Below, piece after piece: positions 4,317-6,421 of a stretch of 6,421 bases of DNA. The notes beneath the pieces were generated by a model. The model was not told where the DNA came from, did no database searches, and worked only from the letters and a program-made list of their open reading frames with translations. The DNA lies in the NCBI GenBank assembly GCA_002385415.1, contig DGDL01000089.1, positions 1-6,421 of the forward strand, written 5' to 3'. Numbering within the stretch: the first letter of the stretch is position 1; each line of letters starts with the position of its first letter. The position numbers and the translations under genes are program-made. Origin of the DNA: Clostridiales bacterium UBA3953 (GTDB lineage: Bacteria; Bacillota; Clostridia; Oscillospirales; CAG-272).

Positions 4317-5141
4317 CTACGGTATTAAAAAAGGCCCATCACAGAAGGTCACGACCGCACTGTCGGTATACTCAACATTTATTTGCGCATAGCTTTCGTT
4401 TTGCAGCGACGTTTCGATTATTGCTTTCGCAAAATCCAGCTTCAGCTTCATTTCATCGCGTCCGCCAAGCAAAATCCTGTATTTCCCGCCGCCGCAGATA
4501 AGTTTTATGTTGAACTTGTCCGACATGTCAACATAGTCCACGGTGTCATACAGCTCCCACAATTTTATGTCCGCCATTACAGCCAGCACAACCTTCATGT
4601 TGACCGCTCTGCGGAACAAAAGCTCGCTGCCGACCACGCAATAGCGCAGCTCGGGCACCGCAATATACTTTATACCGGGGCTGGTTTGCATTATCTTTTC
4701 CCGGCTGTCCGCCCGCCCGAGCACGCGAAAATCGGCGGACAGCGTAAAATACTCGCCTGCAAGCTCAATATAATACTCGGCCGTATCCTCTTCTACATGT
4801 ATCACAAGCGTTGACGGCAGCTGCCGGTATATTTTAACCGATTTGACGTATGTGCAGGCACTTTTGATCTTTTCGGATACGGTACCGGATGATACGGAGT
4901 ATAAATTCTGACCAATCTCCACTCCGGAGATTGCAACAAGTTCGTCTGCGCCGTATATAGTATTGCCTCTGACCTCGATGGTCTGTATCCTGAAAAAAAG
5001 AGCCGCACAGATCACAAGGAACAAAAGGCAAAGTACAGCCGTGATAAGTATGTAAAATACCCGGCGGATGGCAGCTCTGCGGATATTTTTGGCCCGGAGG
5101 CGCAGAAACGAATTTTGGTTTATTATCTCCGCATTTGTCAT
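4317..5141 (-). CDS. ftsQ: Cell division protein FtsQ/DivIB
   Basis: FtsQ/DivIB is a bitopic divisome protein that, with FtsL and FtsB/DivIC, links the Z ring to septal peptidoglycan synthases. The 274 residues fit the family layout: a basic cytoplasmic tail (1-28, rich in Arg), one membrane span (about 29-50), and an external POTRA domain (about 52-117, starting FRIQTIEVRGN and ending LPSTLVIHVEED). A beta domain follows to about 270 and includes YRILLGGRDEMKLKLDFAKAI at 221-241. The ATG lies 13 bases after the murG stop. No Shine-Dalgarno is visible before it, no upstream in-frame ATG, GTG or TTG exists before a stop, and the next Met is well inside the protein, so this start is the best available. 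A TATAAT box sits so close that the message could be leaderless. In several Clostridia murA lies between murG and ftsQ; here it does not. Confidence 0.9.
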   Translation of the reverse strand: MTNAEIINQNSFLRLRAKNIRRAAIRRVFYILITAVLCLLFLVICAALFFRIQTIEVRGNTIYGADELVAISGVEIGQNLYSVSSGTVSEKIKSACTYVKSVKIYRQLPSTLVIHVEEDTAEYYIELAGEYFTLSADFRVLGRADSREKIMQTSPGIKYIAVPELRYCVVGSELLFRRAVNMKVVLAVMADIKLWELYDTVDYVDMSDKFNIKLICGGGKYRILLGGRDEMKLKLDFAKAIIETSLQNESYAQINVEYTDSAVVTFCDGPFLIP

Positions 5142-5148
5142 ACATACT

Positions 5149-5177
5149 ATTATATCATACGGATTTTGAATTTACAA
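5149..5177 (-). promoter_or_regulatory. Candidate promoter inside the murG 3' end, giving leaderless ftsQ
   Basis: On the minus strand TTGTAA (5177-5172, four of six), a 17-bp spacer and a perfect TATAAT (5154-5149) form a sigma-A-like promoter that overlaps the end of murG. The normal distance from the -10 places +1 at about 5142, one base before the A of the ftsQ ATG. Confidence 0.45.
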
Positions 5178-6276
5178 GTTTTTTTAACTCGTCATATATG
5201 CGCAGGTCGGCGTTTTTTATGGCAAATTTAATAAAATTTTCCTTCATTGAGGCCATTTTTGCCCGGTCGGTTATAATCGACTCCACGGCGCGCGTGAAAA
5301 CGCCCGGGGCAAGCTCGCTTTCCTGGAGCATAACGGCCGCGCCCGCGTCGGCAAGCACTTTTGCGTTTTTGTACTGGTGGTTGTCCGTGACGTTTGGCGA
5401 CGGAATGATGAGCGCAGGCTTTCCGAGCAGCGCCAGCTCCGAAATTGTCACTGCGCCGGCGCGGTTTATAACAAGGTCGGCCGCCGCCATGCGAAGCGGC
5501 ATGTCGTATATATACTCCACAAGCTGCACATTGGGCACCGACTCAAGCCCATACTCTTTGAATTTTGCCTTTGCCGCCTCATACTCTATCGCGCCCGAAG
5601 CGTGCAGGTGGAATATATCGCTGTGTTTTGCTACATAGTCGCGCATGAAAACGAGCACTTCTTCGTTTATGCGCTCGGCGCCCATACTGCCGCCGCACGA
5701 CAAAATAAAAGTGCGGTATTTGCCGGTGATGCCGAGCTTGTCGCGCGCGGTTTTATAGTCAAGCGCCGTAAAATCGCCGCGCAGCGGGTTGCCGACGCGT
5801 ATCACCTTTTCGCGGCGGCGCAGACAATTGGCTGTTTCCTCGAAGTTGGTAAATATAACGTCGACGCAGCCCTCCAGCATTTTCACCGCTACGCCGGGGA
5901 CAGCGTTTGACTCGTGCAGCGCTGTGGGTATGCCCATGCTCGCTGCGGCACGGATAACGGGCCAGCATACAAAGCCGCCCGTTCCGACCGCAACGTCCGG
6001 TTTAAACTCGCGGATGATTTTTTTCGCCTCCGCGGGGGATGTGAGCGCCAGCCACAGCGTTTTTATGTTTGAAGGTGACAGGCTGCGGCGCAGCCCCTGT
6101 ATTTTAACATGCTTGAGGCTGTATCCCGCCGCGGGCACCAGCTTGTTTTCGATACCCCGTTCGGTGCCCACAAAAAGCACCTCCGAGCCTGGCTCCATAC
6201 GCATTATCCTGTCCGCTATAGCAATAGCCGGATTGAGGTGGCCGCCTGTGCCGCCGCCGGCAAATATAACTCTCAT
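5155..6276 (-). CDS. murG: MurG, UDP-GlcNAc:lipid I N-acetylglucosaminyltransferase
   Basis: MurG adds GlcNAc from UDP-GlcNAc to undecaprenyl-PP-MurNAc-pentapeptide (lipid I) on the inner face of the membrane, making lipid II, the substrate used by FtsW and the penicillin-binding proteins. The 373-residue, two-Rossmann-domain GT28 protein shows all family motifs: GGGTGGHLNPA (7-17) with His13, GTGGFV (98-103), HESNAVPG (121-128), GNPLR (162-166), GGSMGA (195-200), YIYDMP (255-260), RAGAVTISE (272-280) and DNHQYKNA (298-305). The first Gly-rich loop lies in the N-domain and touches lipid I; the later motifs bind the nucleotide sugar. HESN replaces the more frequent HEQN. The ATG has GGAG (6287-6284) seven bases upstream, and the gene lies 48 bases after ftsW on the same strand, so both are likely one operon. 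Length and motifs are normal, with no sign of damage. Confidence 0.98.
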   Translation of the reverse strand: MRVIFAGGGTGGHLNPAIAIADRIMRMEPGSEVLFVGTERGIENKLVPAAGYSLKHVKIQGLRRSLSPSNIKTLWLALTSPAEAKKIIREFKPDVAVGTGGFVCWPVIRAAASMGIPTALHESNAVPGVAVKMLEGCVDVIFTNFEETANCLRRREKVIRVGNPLRGDFTALDYKTARDKLGITGKYRTFILSCGGSMGAERINEEVLVFMRDYVAKHSDIFHLHASGAIEYEAAKAKFKEYGLESVPNVQLVEYIYDMPLRMAAADLVINRAGAVTISELALLGKPALIIPSPNVTDNHQYKNAKVLADAGAAVMLQESELAPGVFTRAVESIITDRAKMASMKENFIKFAIKNADLRIYDELKKLVNSKSV

Positions 6277-6324
6277 CAGTCTTCTCCGTTACATTGCGCT
6301 GAAGTTATGTAAAGCAGAACCGCG

Positions 6325-6420
6325 CTACTTTTCCTGATACGAGTATCGCGATATGCATAGCACTATTCCCATCTCGCCCATCAACATGGCAAGCGAGGTG
6401 CCGCCGTAGCTGAAAAACGG
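6325..6420 (-). CDS. ftsW: FtsW C-terminal end (SEDS glycosyltransferase), partial
   Basis: Reading leftwards from the window edge, one frame gives 31 residues and a TAG at 6327-6325. They begin PFFSYGGTSL and continue through a hydrophobic helix (LMGEMGIVLCIS) to RYSYQEK. PFFSYGG-S/T is the hallmark near the end of FtsW/RodA/SpoVE proteins, just before the last membrane span and the short cytoplasmic tail. FtsW polymerises lipid II into glycan at the septum with its partner class B penicillin-binding protein. The position directly upstream of murG is the classic dcw place of ftsW or its relative spoVE, which this short piece cannot separate from each other. The rest lies outside the window. 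The short tail after the last span is ordinary. Confidence 0.9.
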   Translation of the reverse strand, partial: PFFSYGGTSLAMLMGEMGIVLCISRYSYQEK

Positions 6421-6421
6421 C

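Noticed and set aside
4834..5145. 103-residue minus-strand frame starting four bases before ftsQ
   Set aside because: It overlaps ftsQ in another frame and lacks the membrane span and POTRA features that identify the real one.
5789..6337. 182-residue + strand frame opposite murG
   Set aside because: It is the antisense shadow of murG and has a Ser/Pro/Arg-biased composition typical of such frames.
20..6421. CRISPR array, insertion sequence or rRNA
   Set aside because: I saw no regularly spaced long repeats, transposase motifs, terminal repeats or rRNA sequence.

Overview
The window looks like one end of a metagenomic or draft contig from a low-to-mid G+C Firmicute, most likely a member of Clostridia (an Oscillospiraceae-like lineage is my guess). 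The reasons are the ftsW-murG-ftsQ-ftsZ division/cell-wall order, an FtsZ tail reading DFDDIMNILRKSRR, a CCA-encoding tRNA-Lys, AGGAGG-type ribosome binding sites and consensus sigma-A promoters. The first 19 bases are not genomic: they match the Tn5/Nextera mosaic end exactly, so the contig terminus carries untrimmed library adapter.

Left part, + strand (20-2500). First comes the 3' end of an unrecognised gene (to 526). A roughly 500-base non-coding stretch follows, with three successive terminator-like hairpins, a 14-base perfect palindrome and a candidate sigma-A promoter. Next is a two-gene lysis cassette: a GH25 lysozyme without a signal peptide (1027-1896) and a single-span LL-H-type holin (2038-2415), closed by a strong, nearly symmetric terminator at 2467-2500. 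The pair resembles a phage lysis module, but no head, tail, integrase or other phage gene is in view.

Centre, - strand (2652-2917). A tRNA-Lys(UUU) has its own exact-consensus promoter (TTGACA, 17 bp, TATAAT) and its own long-stem terminator. The terminators of the lysis unit and the tRNA unit lie back to back between two convergent transcription units.

Right part, - strand (2992-6421). This is a division and cell-wall (dcw) block transcribed leftwards: the last 31 codons of ftsW, murG, ftsQ/divIB and ftsZ. FtsW polymerises glycan from lipid II, MurG makes lipid II, FtsQ is a divisome scaffold and FtsZ builds the Z ring, so the block couples septal wall synthesis to ring assembly. FtsZ has a strong ribosome binding site and a plausible promoter of its own. 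FtsQ has no Shine-Dalgarno, but a promoter-like -10 sits exactly where it would yield a leaderless message. No ftsA, murA, murB or murC lies inside the block.

I found no CRISPR array, insertion sequence or clearly new multi-gene system. The least ordinary items are the possibly leaderless ftsQ, the isolated lysis cassette beside tRNA-Lys, a short array of TTAT-core repeats after ftsZ and an acceptor-stem mismatch in the tRNA.
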